Notes: generated by a model from the sequence alone, not told the origin. A stretch of DNA of 64,000 nucleotides from Egibacter rhizosphaerae (GCF_004322855.1 NZ_CP036402.1:3100001-3164000), one strand, 5' to 3'. Shown: positions 36,537 to 45,411, numbered from the stretch's first letter. A program made the numbers and translations.

Positions 36537-36941
36537 GAACGACCCGCCTCCTCGACTCGAGCGAGCTGTCATCGGACGACCGCTCGCGGCCTACTACGGC
36601 CGGTGCACCGTGGATCACGGAGCTCCGGGAAACCAGCGTCAATCGGGCGCGGCGGAGGCGGTGAAACGGGGTGCCCCCGGGATGCCCGGGTGGTTGGATC
36701 GTCGTCGGAACGGCACGGGGCGGGGCGGTGTCTGCGAGCGCCTCGCGAGCGTCGCTGGGAAGATTACCCCCCGTGGTAAACCTGGTTGCGGGGCGAAGGG
36801 CCCGTCCGCACAGTGCCGACCGGTCCTTGAGCCGGGGAGGGCGGGGGACCGGACGGACGCGTCTCGTGGCGCTAGACCCCGCCTGACACAGCAAGTGTGG
36901 TCCGACTGTTCGAGTGTTCCGGGGTGACTCGTGGTGGGGTG

Positions 36942-36971
36942 ACATTAGCCCAGACACAAATATGGTGTCAA
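36942..36971 (-). promoter_or_regulatory. Consensus-like sigma-70 promoter for the glycerol locus
   Basis: Read on the minus strand, TTGACA (36971-36966) and TAATGT (36947-36942) are 18 bp apart. This is the best housekeeping promoter match in the window and it points toward glpF. Confidence 0.55.
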
Positions 36972-36993
36972 TACCTTGATGTCCTGGTGTGTC
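36953..36993. promoter_or_regulatory. GACAC/GTGTC operator candidate over the glycerol promoter
   Basis: GACAC (36953-36957) and GTGTC (36965-36969) form an inverted repeat with a 7-bp AT-rich centre that overlaps the -35 hexamer. A further GTGTC lies at 36989-36993, 24 bp on. The arrangement suggests a dimeric repressor site. No regulator gene lies next to it. Confidence 0.45.
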
Positions 36994-37051
36994 ACATTCC
37001 TGTGGGTCCGTGAGGCGCGTGGATGGAGGCGGGCTCGCGGGCGCGACGCCT

Positions 37052-39385
37052 TCAGGGCGTTGGACTCCCGGGAGGCTCGCTCGCGGTGGGGGCCCGGTGG
37101 CTCGGGTCGCGGGGAGGGCGCGCCACGGCTGCGGCGATGCGCTCCTCGACCGTTCGGGAATCCGCGGCGGTGGCGAAATGGTCGCCCTGGACGAGCTGGC
37201 AGCCGAGCTCGCGCAGCGCGGCCGCCTGACCGGGCCGGTCCACGCCGTCGGCGACGACCTCGAGGCCGAGCGACCGTGACAGCCCCAGGGTCGCGGCGAC
37301 GATCGCGTGGCTGTCGCCGGGCTGGTCGAGGGTCGCGATGAAGCTGCGGTCGACCTTGAGCACGTCGATCGGCACGCGCGTGAGGTAGGCGAGGGAGGAC
37401 CAGCCGGCCCCGAAGTCGTCGACGGCGAGCATGACGCCGAGCCGCTTGAGGGCGCGCAGACCATCGACGGTCGCGGGCGTGTCGTCGAGCAACGCGTGCT
37501 CGCTGATCTCGAGGCAGAGGCGGTCGGGGGGCAGCCCGGACTCGGCGAGCACCTGGGCGACCGCGTCGGCGAGCCCCCCGTCGCGCAGCTGTGGCCGGGT
37601 GATCCGTACGGCCAGCGCGAGGTCGGCGCGCTGCCCGTGGTGTTCGCGCCAGGAGGCGACCTGCCGGCACGCGGTCGCCAGCACGTAGCGGCCCAGGGTG
37701 TCCACCAGCGCGGTCTCCTCCGCGAGACCGAGCAGCTCTTCGGCGGGCAGTTCGCCGCGCTCGGGGTGCGGCCACACCGGGATGGCCGCGACCGCATCGA
37801 GGCGGCCGCCGGTCAGCTCCACGCGGGGCTGGTATCGCACCTCGACCGCCGACTCGGCGATGGCGTCCGCGAACTCGGTCTCCAGCTGTTGGCGGCGCTC
37901 GGTCTGCGCGCGGAGGCTCTCGTCGAAGATCTCGACGCGGTCACGGCCGAGCTCCTTGGCCCGGTACATCGCCGTGTCGGCCTCCTCGAGGAGGGCGTCG
38001 GCGTTGGCGCGAGGGTCGTCGAAGACCGTGAGGCCCACGCTCACCGACACGTTCGCGATCAGGCCCTCGACCTCGTACGGCTCGCTGAGCGCCTGCTGGA
38101 GGCGCTCAGCGATCACCATGACGTCGGCGCGCGACTCGAGGTCGGTGCAGAGGACGACGAACTCGTCGCCGCCCATGCGCGACACCGTGTCGTGCGCGCG
38201 CACGGCGGCGCGCAGACGGTCGGCCGCCTGCCGCAGCAGCTCGTCGCCCGTGGCGTGGCCGAGCGTGTCGTTGACGTCCTTGAACTGGTCGAGGTCACAG
38301 AACAGCAGCGCGGCGGTGTGCCGGTCCCGGTCGATGCGGGCGAGCGCCTGGGCGAGGTGCGCACGCAGCAGCGTGCGGTTCGCGAGGCCGGTGAGCTCGT
38401 CGTGCAGGGCCTGCCGCTGCAGGCGCTCCCGTTCGGTCAGGTCGCGGAACGTCGCGACGATGCCGGTGACGACGCCTTTGTCCCAGAGCACCGTGGCGCC
38501 GCACTCGACGGGCACGTCCCGGCCGTCGCGACGGCGCAGGGCGAGGCCGCCCGTGGGGACGCCGCGCCCCGCGCGCACCGTCGTGCAGACGGGGCAGGGT
38601 TGCCCCTCCGGCGCGACGTGGCCGAGCGCCTCGTGGTGGTCGCGGCCGACGAGCCGTTCCGGGCGCTCGCCGACGAGCTTGGCGAGCGCCGCGTTCGCGA
38701 ACGTGATGCGGCCCTGCGGGTCGACGCCGTGGACGCCGTCGGCGGTCGCGTCGAGCACGAGGTCGGCGCGGGCGCGGTCGCGCTCGCCGAGCCGCCAGGC
38801 GAGGATCGAGGCGACGTTCGCGGCGCCGAGGAACAGCAGGTACAGGACGACGGTGCGTCCGGGCGCGTCGGCCGAGGCGGGGTCGGCGAACAGCCGCTGC
38901 GGGACGACCGTGCCGAGGACGAGGTGGTGCAACGCGATCGCACCGCTGGCGGCGAGAAAGGGCAGCCAGTCCTGGTACAGCGAGACCACCGCGAGCATCA
39001 CGAACACGTGCAGGTGCACCTCGCTCAAGCCACCGGTGATGTGCACGAGATACGCGGAGCAGGCGATGAGGCCGATCGCGACCGCTCCCGTGCGCACGGC
39101 GCGACGCAGCCGCTCGATCAGGGCGATGGTCGTGGCCGAGGCGACCACGATCCAGAAGACGATCGCCGCCCCGGTGGTGCCCTCGCTAGCGAGGTGCTGC
39201 CACGTGATCGCCGATCCGGCGAGCTCCGCGGTGACCACCAGTGCCGCGGCCTGCACCGCGAGTAGTAGGGTCAGCCCTCGGTGCCGGCGGCTCCAGACGT
39301 CGTCGGGCAGGCGGCCGCCCTCGGGTAGTGGCCGGGTGAGCACTGCCCGCAGCCGCTGCAGCGTGGCGCCGACATCGACAGGCAT
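37052..39385 (-). CDS. Membrane-bound diguanylate cyclase with PAS and degenerate EAL domain
   Basis: A 777-aa signalling protein. Residues about 35-200 contain five or six membrane helices with conserved histidines (SEVHLHVFVML, ALHHLVLG). A PAS domain follows (about 210-325), then GGDEF (about 330-490) with the intact catalytic motif RMGGDEFVVL, then EAL (about 510-760). The EAL signature is replaced by AAIPVW and the later AEGVE by ADGVD, while LEISEH and DDFGAG remain. It should make c-di-GMP; phosphodiesterase activity is doubtful and the EAL half may only bind. The environmental cue is unknown. Confidence 0.88.
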   Translation of the reverse strand: MPVDVGATLQRLRAVLTRPLPEGGRLPDDVWSRRHRGLTLLLAVQAAALVVTAELAGSAITWQHLASEGTTGAAIVFWIVVASATTIALIERLRRAVRTGAVAIGLIACSAYLVHITGGLSEVHLHVFVMLAVVSLYQDWLPFLAASGAIALHHLVLGTVVPQRLFADPASADAPGRTVVLYLLFLGAANVASILAWRLGERDRARADLVLDATADGVHGVDPQGRITFANAALAKLVGERPERLVGRDHHEALGHVAPEGQPCPVCTTVRAGRGVPTGGLALRRRDGRDVPVECGATVLWDKGVVTGIVATFRDLTERERLQRQALHDELTGLANRTLLRAHLAQALARIDRDRHTAALLFCDLDQFKDVNDTLGHATGDELLRQAADRLRAAVRAHDTVSRMGGDEFVVLCTDLESRADVMVIAERLQQALSEPYEVEGLIANVSVSVGLTVFDDPRANADALLEEADTAMYRAKELGRDRVEIFDESLRAQTERRQQLETEFADAIAESAVEVRYQPRVELTGGRLDAVAAIPVWPHPERGELPAEELLGLAEETALVDTLGRYVLATACRQVASWREHHGQRADLALAVRITRPQLRDGGLADAVAQVLAESGLPPDRLCLEISEHALLDDTPATVDGLRALKRLGVMLAVDDFGAGWSSLAYLTRVPIDVLKVDRSFIATLDQPGDSHAIVAATLGLSRSLGLEVVADGVDRPGQAAALRELGCQLVQGDHFATAADSRTVEERIAAAVARPPRDPSHRAPTASEPPGSPTP

Positions 39386-39494
39386 GCCTTTTCTCTCGGC
39401 CTACGGGGAGTGATTCCTTAGGACTAGTTACGACCCAGCGTGATTTGTTCGGCGATCGGGCGGTGCTCGAGGAGCGATGGCAGGATGCGCGCGC

Positions 39495-40385
39495 ATGAGC
39501 ACGTCATCCGGCAACCCGCCACCGCACCACGGCCCGGCCTCGGGCCCCGGTCAGTCCGCGGGCGACGACCCAGGCGCCAGTGGTCCGCTCGCGGTGGAGC
39601 TCGACCGGCGCGGGGTGGCGACGCTGACGCTGTCTCGCCCCGAGGTCCGCAACGCCTTCGACGGGTCGCTGGTCGCGGCGCTCGCCGACTCGGCCGCGCG
39701 TCTCACGCCCGATGACGGGGTGCGGGTGGCGGTGTTGACCGGGGCCGGCACCGCCTTCAGCGCCGGTGCGGACCTGGAGACGATGCGCGCGATGCGCGAC
39801 GCCGACCCCGGCGAGAACCTCGCCGACGCCCGCGCGCTCGAGTCGATGCTCCACACGCTCGACACCGTGCCCGTTCCGGTGGTGGGACGGATCAACGGGC
39901 CCGCGATCGGTGGGGGCGTGGGCCTGGTGGCCTGCTGCGACGTCGCGGTCGCGGCCTCCTCCGCAGTGTTCGCGTTCAGCGAGGTGCGGCTGGGTCTCGC
40001 GCCGGCCGTGATCGCCCCGTTCGTGGTCGCGAAGACCGGTCCCGCCTTCGCGCGAGCCGCCTTCGTGACCGGCGGGCGCTTCGATGCGGCTCGTGCGCGG
40101 GAGGTGGGGCTGGTCCACGAGGTCGTCCCCGACGACGAGGGCGCGGACGGGCTCGACGAGCGGGTCGCGGCCGTGGTCGGGCAGTGCCTGCGGGCGGGTC
40201 CGCGGGCCGTGGCCGAGGTCAAGCGCTTGCCCGAGCGCGTGCAGGGTCCGCGCGAGGAGGTTCGCGAGCGCACCGCGGCGCTGATCGCGCGGCTGCGCAC
40301 GAGCGAGGAGGGCCAGGAGGGCATCGCCGCGTTCCTGGAGCGCCGGGCGCCTTCGTGGGTGCCCGAGGAGGAGCCGGGACGGTGA
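39495..40385 (+). CDS. Enoyl-CoA hydratase, methylglutaconyl-CoA hydratase-like
   Basis: A 296-aa crotonase-fold enzyme. Motifs are FSAGADLETM and AIGGGVGL for the oxyanion hole, and SEVRLGLAPAVIAPFV, which resembles LiuC-type 3-methylglutaconyl-CoA hydratases. It probably hydrates 3-methylglutaconyl-CoA in leucine breakdown, consistent with the coupled carboxylase next to it. Start could be ATG 39477 or ATG 39495; an AGGA spaced 9 bp favours the latter. The stop overlaps the next gene's start (GTGA). Confidence 0.82.
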   Translation: MSTSSGNPPPHHGPASGPGQSAGDDPGASGPLAVELDRRGVATLTLSRPEVRNAFDGSLVAALADSAARLTPDDGVRVAVLTGAGTAFSAGADLETMRAMRDADPGENLADARALESMLHTLDTVPVPVVGRINGPAIGGGVGLVACCDVAVAASSAVFAFSEVRLGLAPAVIAPFVVAKTGPAFARAAFVTGGRFDAARAREVGLVHEVVPDDEGADGLDERVAAVVGQCLRAGPRAVAEVKRLPERVQGPREEVRERTAALIARLRTSEEGQEGIAAFLERRAPSWVPEEEPGR

Positions 40386-42478
40386 GCGAGGGCATACGCG
40401 CCGTGCTGGTCGCCAATCGCGGCGAGATCGCCTGCCGGATCCTCGCGACCGTGAGGCGGCTGGGCCTGCGCGGGATCGCCGTCTACAGCGACGAGGACGC
40501 ACAAGCCGCGCACGTCGCGACCGCCGACGAGGCGCACTGGCTCGGTGACGCCCGGGCGTACCTGGATGCCGAGCGCATCGTGGCGGTCGCGCGTGCCGCC
40601 GGTGCCGACGCGATCCACCCCGGATACGGCTTCCTCGCCGAGGACGCGGCCTTCGCGGGGGCGGTGTCCGCCGCTGGCGTGGGATGGATCGGGCCCCCGC
40701 CCGAGGCGATCGCCGCGATGGGGGACAAGATCGCCGCCAAGCGTGCCGCGGAACGGGCCGGTGTCCCCGTGGTGCCCGGGGTCCACGAGCCGGGGCTCGA
40801 CGACGCCGGCCTGCGAAAGGCCGCCGGGGAGGTGGGCTTCCCCCTGCTCGTGAAGGCCGCCGCCGGGGGAGGCGGGCGCGGGATGCGGGTGGTCGACGAC
40901 CCCGACGCCCTCGAGACGGGCGTGTTCGACGACGCGGTCGCGGCCGCGCGGCGGGAGGCGTCCGCGGCGTTCGGGTCCGACGCGCTGCTGCTGGAACGCC
41001 TCATCGAGCGGCCGCGCCACATCGAGGTGCAGGTCCTCGCCGACCGGGACGGTGGCGTGGCGGCGGTCGGCGACCGGGAGTGCAGCCTGCAGCGGCGCCA
41101 CCAGAAGATCGTCGAGGAAGCGCCCGCGCCCGGCCTCGATGCCACCCGCGCGGCGATGGCCGATGCGGCGGTGGCCGTCGCGCGTGCTTGTGGCTACGAG
41201 GGGGCGGGAACGGTCGAGTTCGTTCGCTCGGGCGTGGACGGGGCCTGGTACTTCCTCGAGATGAACACCCGCCTGCAGGTCGAGCACCCTGTCACCGAGC
41301 TCGTGACCGGCGTCGACCTGGTCGCCTGGCAGCTGTGGATCGTGGAGGGCGCACGGATCGATCCCGCCCTCGACCGGCCCGAGCCGCGCGGCCATGCGGT
41401 CGAGGCGCGGGTCACCGCCGAGGACCCCGCCCACGGGTTCCTGCCCACCGGCGGGCGGATCACCGGGCTCGTGTGGCCCGAGGCCGCGTCGGGGCGGGCG
41501 CCGCACGAGATCGTGTCGGGGCGGGCGCCGCACGAGGTCGTGTCGGGGCGGGCGCCGCACGAGGCGGGGCCGGACGGGGTGCGCGTCGACGCGGGCGTGC
41601 GGGCCGGCGACGTCGTGTCGACCGCGTACGACTCGCTGCTCGGGAAGGTCATCGCCCACGGCGCGACACGCGAGCAGGCCCTCGACCGCCTCGACCGGGC
41701 CCTCGCCGGCACCCGCATCCTGGGCGTCGAGACGAGCGTGGGCTATCTGCGACGGCTGCTGGCGCACCCCCGGGTGCGGGCCGGCGATCTCGACACGGGG
41801 TTGCTGGCCGCCGCGCCCGAACTCGCCGCGCAGCCGCTGGACTCCGGCGCTCTCGTCGCCGCGTCACTGGGACGGCTGGCCACCCTCGAGCGGGCGGCCG
41901 GCGGCGACCCGTTCGGCGCCGACGGGTGGCGGGTCGGGGTCCCTGCGCCGATCCGCTGGCGGGCGCACAGCGGGGACCGCGTGGTCGACGTGGCCGTCCG
42001 GGGCTCCACGCGGGACGCGTCGGTCGTCCTCGACGAGGCCCCCGCCCACCGCGCCCGTCTCGTCGAGGCGTGCGAGTTCGCGGGCGTCGGGGCGCGGGAG
42101 CTGCTCGCCGAGGTCGACGGCCGGGCGCGGCGCTACGGGTTCCACGCCGACGACGACGAGGTGTGGATCGAGCTCGACGGGGCTGCATGGCGCGTGTCGT
42201 GGGTGGGGGAGCTCGCGGCCGCTCGCGGCGACGAGGGCGGCGAGGCCGTGGGACCGTTGCTCGCGCCCATGCCCGGCACGGTGACCGCCGTCCGCGCCGA
42301 GGCCGGGGCCGTGGTGGGTCGCGGTGACCCGGTCGTCGTCGTGGAGGCCATGAAGATGGAGCACGCCGTGCCTGCTCCCGTGGACGGCGTCGTGGCCGAG
42401 CTGCGGGTGAGGAACGGCGACCACGTCGCGATGGGACAGGTCCTCGCCGTGGTGGAACCGCGCGAGGAGGCCGGGTGA
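40382..42478 (+). CDS. mccA: Biotin-dependent acyl-CoA carboxylase alpha subunit (methylcrotonyl-type)
   Basis: A 698-aa protein. The biotin carboxylase half spans AVLVANRGEIACRIL to about residue 450, with the ATP loop AAGGGGRGMRVV and EMNTRLQVEHPVTE. A middle domain and a biotinyl domain follow, with EAMKM at Lys658, 40 residues from the end. Length and the middle domain fit methylcrotonyl-CoA carboxylase alpha chains. Residues about 370-395 are a triplicated nonapeptide (SGRAPHE..), an in-frame insert of the 27-bp repeat. Coupled by GTGA overlaps to the hydratase before and the P450 after. Confidence 0.88.
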   Translation: MSEGIRAVLVANRGEIACRILATVRRLGLRGIAVYSDEDAQAAHVATADEAHWLGDARAYLDAERIVAVARAAGADAIHPGYGFLAEDAAFAGAVSAAGVGWIGPPPEAIAAMGDKIAAKRAAERAGVPVVPGVHEPGLDDAGLRKAAGEVGFPLLVKAAAGGGGRGMRVVDDPDALETGVFDDAVAAARREASAAFGSDALLLERLIERPRHIEVQVLADRDGGVAAVGDRECSLQRRHQKIVEEAPAPGLDATRAAMADAAVAVARACGYEGAGTVEFVRSGVDGAWYFLEMNTRLQVEHPVTELVTGVDLVAWQLWIVEGARIDPALDRPEPRGHAVEARVTAEDPAHGFLPTGGRITGLVWPEAASGRAPHEIVSGRAPHEVVSGRAPHEAGPDGVRVDAGVRAGDVVSTAYDSLLGKVIAHGATREQALDRLDRALAGTRILGVETSVGYLRRLLAHPRVRAGDLDTGLLAAAPELAAQPLDSGALVAASLGRLATLERAAGGDPFGADGWRVGVPAPIRWRAHSGDRVVDVAVRGSTRDASVVLDEAPAHRARLVEACEFAGVGARELLAEVDGRARRYGFHADDDEVWIELDGAAWRVSWVGELAAARGDEGGEAVGPLLAPMPGTVTAVRAEAGAVVGRGDPVVVVEAMKMEHAVPAPVDGVVAELRVRNGDHVAMGQVLAVVEPREEAG
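41489..41566. repeat. 27-bp tandem repeat inside the mccA-type gene
   Basis: Three in-frame units (41489-41515, 41516-41542, 41543-41566) begin TCGGGGCGGGCGCCGCACGA and encode SGRAPHE plus two variable residues. They lie in a surface-loop position of the biotin carboxylase C-lobe. Confidence 0.92.
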
Positions 42479-43851
42479 CTGCCGACGTCGACGACCCGCA
42501 GGCGCTGCTGCTCAGCCTGCTCGACCCCGCCGTGCGGGCGGACCCGTACTCGGTCTACGCGCGGCTGCGCGAGGCGGGGCCGGTCGTCGGGCCGATGGGC
42601 ATCGTGGTCGTGTCGGGTTATGCCGACATCGACCGGCTGCTGCGTGGCGGCGAGGTCTCCTCGGACTACCGCACCTCGGCGGTGTTCCGCGACTGGCTCG
42701 CCGAGCAGGGCGCGGACGTGGGCATGTGGCTCGCCGACGACACGCAGCCGTTCCTCCTGCGGGACCCACCGGACCACACGCGGTTGCGGCGACTGGTCAG
42801 CAAGGCGTTCACGCCACGGGCGGTCGCGTCCCTGCGCCCGCGGATCGTCGAGCTCGTGGACGGCTTGCTCGACCGTGCGCTCGCCCGGGCGCGGGCCGGG
42901 GAGCCGGTGGGCGCTGCTGACCGATCGCCGGATGCCGCTGAGGGGTCGCCGGACGCGCCTGCGGCCGCGGCTGAGGGGTCGCCGGACGCGGCTGCGGCCG
43001 CGGTGCCGTCGGGCGCCATCGAGCTCGTCGACGAGCTGGCGTACCCGCTGCCGGTGACGGTCATCAGCGAGCTCCTCGGTGTTCCTGCCGAGGATGAGCA
43101 TCAGTTGCGGGGCTGGTCGCGTCACCTCGCCCGGTCGATCGACCCGCCGTTCCTCCTCTCGCCCGAGGACCGGCGCGCGTCCTGGGACGCGATCGACGAG
43201 TTCCACGAGTACCTGCGCGAGCGGATCGCCGAGCGTCGGGCGCACCCCCGCGACGACCTCCTGAGCGCGCTCGTGCAGGCCCGCGACGGCGGCGACGCGC
43301 TCACCGAGGACGAGCTCCTGGGAACCTGCGTGCTGTTGCTCGCCGCCGGGCACGAGACGACCGTGAACCTGATCGCGAACGGGACCCTCGCGCTCCTGCG
43401 TCACCCCGAGGCGCGGGCGTGGCACGCCGCCGACCCGGAGCAGCGCAGCCTCGCGGTCGTGGAGGAGACACTGCGTCACGATCCCCCGGTGCAGCTGCGC
43501 GACCGGGTCGCGGCCAGTGACCTCGACCTCCACGGGGTGGGGATCGAGGCGGGACGGACGCTGTTGCTCCTGCTCGCGGCCGGCAACCGGGATCCCCGCC
43601 GGTTCCCCGACCCGGAGGCGTTCGCTCCCTGGCGCGGCTCGCACGGCCGGGGCGATCCCGGCCACCTGGGGTTCGGTGCGGGCATCCACTACTGCCTGGG
43701 TGCACCGCTCGCGCGGCTCGAGGGGGAGGTCACCTTCACCGCGATCGCGCGCCGGTTGGGCGAGGCCCGGCTCCCCGACGTGGAGCTGGTGTACCGCCCG
43801 AGTGTCGCCCTGCGGGGCCTGGAGGCCCTGCCGGTGCAGCCGTCCTCCTGA
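42475..43851 (+). CDS. Cytochrome P450
   Basis: A 458-aa soluble bacterial-type P450. The I-helix oxygen-binding motif is AGHETT, the K-helix is EETLR and the heme loop is FGAGIHYCLG with Cys407 as ligand. The protein has an Ala/Ser/Pro insert near residues 148-180 made of an 11-residue tandem duplication (AEGSPDA..). It begins in a GTGA overlap with the carboxylase, so it is translated with leucine-type catabolic genes; a role in hydroxylating a branched or fatty acid is a guess. Electron partners are not adjacent. Confidence 0.92.
   Translation: MTADVDDPQALLLSLLDPAVRADPYSVYARLREAGPVVGPMGIVVVSGYADIDRLLRGGEVSSDYRTSAVFRDWLAEQGADVGMWLADDTQPFLLRDPPDHTRLRRLVSKAFTPRAVASLRPRIVELVDGLLDRALARARAGEPVGAADRSPDAAEGSPDAPAAAAEGSPDAAAAAVPSGAIELVDELAYPLPVTVISELLGVPAEDEHQLRGWSRHLARSIDPPFLLSPEDRRASWDAIDEFHEYLRERIAERRAHPRDDLLSALVQARDGGDALTEDELLGTCVLLLAAGHETTVNLIANGTLALLRHPEARAWHAADPEQRSLAVVEETLRHDPPVQLRDRVAASDLDLHGVGIEAGRTLLLLLAAGNRDPRRFPDPEAFAPWRGSHGRGDPGHLGFGAGIHYCLGAPLARLEGEVTFTAIARRLGEARLPDVELVYRPSVALRGLEALPVQPSS
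42937..43002. repeat. 33-bp in-frame tandem duplication in the P450 gene
   Basis: Units at 42937-42969 and 42970-43002 both begin GCTGAGGGGTCGCCGGACGC and differ at one base. They encode AEGSPDAPAAA and AEGSPDAAAAA in the loop before the helix containing ELVDELAYPLP. A degenerate earlier half unit precedes them. Confidence 0.92.
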
Positions 43852-43884
43852 ACCGCGACCCCGCCCGGGCGGGGATCAGCTCGA

Positions 43885-43970
43885 TGGTGCACACGGCCCC
43901 GCCCGAGTGCGCGTCACCTCGCCCGGTCTGGGCGGGGTGAGGTGCAGTGGTGCACACGACTCCGCCCGGG
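43885..43970. repeat. Direct repeat pair flanking a stem-loop between P450 and acyl-CoA dehydrogenase
   Basis: TGGTGCACACG followed by a C/T-rich CCGCCCG segment occurs at 43885 and 43948 (63 bp apart). Between them TCACCTCGCCC (43914-43924) and GGGCGGGGTGA (43930-43940) form an 11-bp stem with one mismatch. It may end the P450 operon; the repeated flanks suggest a small repeat element. Confidence 0.6.
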
Positions 43971-44038
43971 CAGGGCTCGGCCCGGCGGGTTCGGGTTCGT
44001 AGACTGCTCGCCGGCGACGGTAGCGAAAGGGCACGCAC

Positions 44039-45205
44039 GTGGACTCCGCGGCCCCTGGGCCCTCGTTCGCGCTCACCGACGAGCAGGCCGAACTGCAACG
44101 AGTGGTGCGCCAGTTCGCCCGCGAGCGGGTAGCGCCGCGGGCGGAGGCGTTCAATGCGCGCGCCGAGCTGCCCCTCGACCTCGTGGGGGAGATGGGGCAG
44201 ATGGGCCTGTTCGGCCTCCCCTTTCCCGAGGAGGTCGGGGGCTCGGGTGGCACGTACCTCGACCTCTGCTTGGCGCTCGAGGAGATCGGCCGGGTCGACC
44301 AGTCGCTCGGCATCACCCTCGAGGCCGCCGTGGGCCTCGGCGCGATGCCGATCTACCGGTTCGGGAGCGACGAGCAGCGGGAGCGGTGGTTGCCGCCGCT
44401 GGCCCGCGGGGAGCAGCTCGCCGGGTTCGGCCTCACCGAGCCGGGCGGGGGCTCTGATGCCGGCGCGCTGCGTACGCGCGCGCGCTGGGACGGCGACGCG
44501 TGGGTGATCGACGGGTCGAAGCAGTTCATCACCAACGTCGGTACCGACGTCAGCGCGTTCGTGACCGTGGCGGCGGTCACGGCCGACGACCCTCGGGAGA
44601 TCACCAACTTCGTCGTGCCCACCGGGACCCCCGGCTACGTCGTCGGTCAGGGGTACCGCAAGGTGGGGTGGCACGCGTCCGATACGCGGGACCTCGCCTT
44701 CTCCGACTGCGGGGTGCCCGCAGACCACCAGCTGGGCGAGCAGGGTCGCGGCCTCGCGAACTTCCTGTCCATCCTCTCCGAGGGGCGGATCGCGATCGCG
44801 GCGCTGGCCGTCGGGCTCATCCAGGGATGCGTCGACGAGTGCGTGCGGTACGCCCAGGAGCGGGAGGCGTTCGGCAAGCCGATCGGCGCGCACCAGGCGG
44901 TGGCGTTCAAGATCGCGGACATGGAGGCCGCCGCGCAGCTGGCCCGCAACCAGTACCGCTACGCCTGCTGGCTGCTCGCGACCGGGCAGCGGTTCACGCG
45001 CGAGGCGGCGATCGCGAAGCTCCACGCGACCGAGCAGGCCGTCGCCGCCGCCCGGGAGGCCTGCCAGGTCTTCGGCGGGTACGGGTTCACCACCGAGTAC
45101 GCGGTGGGCCGCTTCTACCAGGACGCGAAGATCCTCGAGATCGGGGAGGGCACGAGCGAGGTGCAGCGGATGCTCATCGCCCGGGACCTGGGCCTGCCGC
45201 GTTGA
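44039..45205 (+). CDS. Acyl-CoA dehydrogenase
   Basis: A 388-aa flavoprotein of normal family length. FAD/substrate motif FGLTEPGGGSDAGAL, later VFGGYGFTTEYAVGRFYQDAKI and the catalytic Glu in IGEGTSEVQRMLIAR. It oxidises a short- or branched-chain acyl-CoA to the 2-enoyl-CoA, passing electrons to ETF. Proximity to the hydratase, carboxylase and P450 suggests isovaleryl-CoA or a similar substrate. GTG start 44039; TAGACT at 44000-44005 is a possible -10. Confidence 0.9.
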   Translation: MDSAAPGPSFALTDEQAELQRVVRQFARERVAPRAEAFNARAELPLDLVGEMGQMGLFGLPFPEEVGGSGGTYLDLCLALEEIGRVDQSLGITLEAAVGLGAMPIYRFGSDEQRERWLPPLARGEQLAGFGLTEPGGGSDAGALRTRARWDGDAWVIDGSKQFITNVGTDVSAFVTVAAVTADDPREITNFVVPTGTPGYVVGQGYRKVGWHASDTRDLAFSDCGVPADHQLGEQGRGLANFLSILSEGRIAIAALAVGLIQGCVDECVRYAQEREAFGKPIGAHQAVAFKIADMEAAAQLARNQYRYACWLLATGQRFTREAAIAKLHATEQAVAAAREACQVFGGYGFTTEYAVGRFYQDAKILEIGEGTSEVQRMLIARDLGLPR

Positions 45206-45315
45206 TGCGGCCGCTCGGACCTGCCCGGGAGCGGTCGGGCATGCCGCGCCGGGCTCGGGATGGGTGTTGACCCGATCGCGGGGCCGCTCCGGCACGGATC
45301 CGGGACCTACCGGGG

Positions 45316-45345
45316 TCCTTTAGGGCCCGGAGACCGGGCCGACCC
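45316..45345 (+). promoter_or_regulatory. FliA/WhiG-like promoter candidate before the chemoreceptor
   Basis: TCCTTTAGG (45316-45324) is followed by GCCGA at 45338. A similar pair, TCCTAAGG and GCCGA at the same 22-23 bp offset, precedes the GGDEF gene on the minus strand (39423-39396). The GCCGA core recalls the -10 of sigma-28 promoters for motility genes. Tentative. Confidence 0.3.
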
Positions 45346-45411
45346 CTTCTGAACGACTGTCCCCATGGTCAGGGTCATCCGTGTCGGCTGGGGTTCGCGA
45401 GAGGGCGGGAA

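Larger units (their letters stand above)
36537..37051. other. 515-bp non-coding region upstream of glpF
   Basis: No convincing gene is seen between glpF and the GGDEF gene. Frames here are short and unlike the rest of the window. The right end holds a minus-strand promoter with palindromic repeats (36942-36993). The middle contains GC-rich inverted segments but no riboswitch class I recognise. If the promoter is used, glpF mRNA has a leader of about 400 nt. Confidence 0.5.

Noticed and set aside
36537-36941. c-di-GMP or other known riboswitch in the glpF leader
   Set aside because: No match by eye to GEMM or other core motifs; left as unexplained leader.
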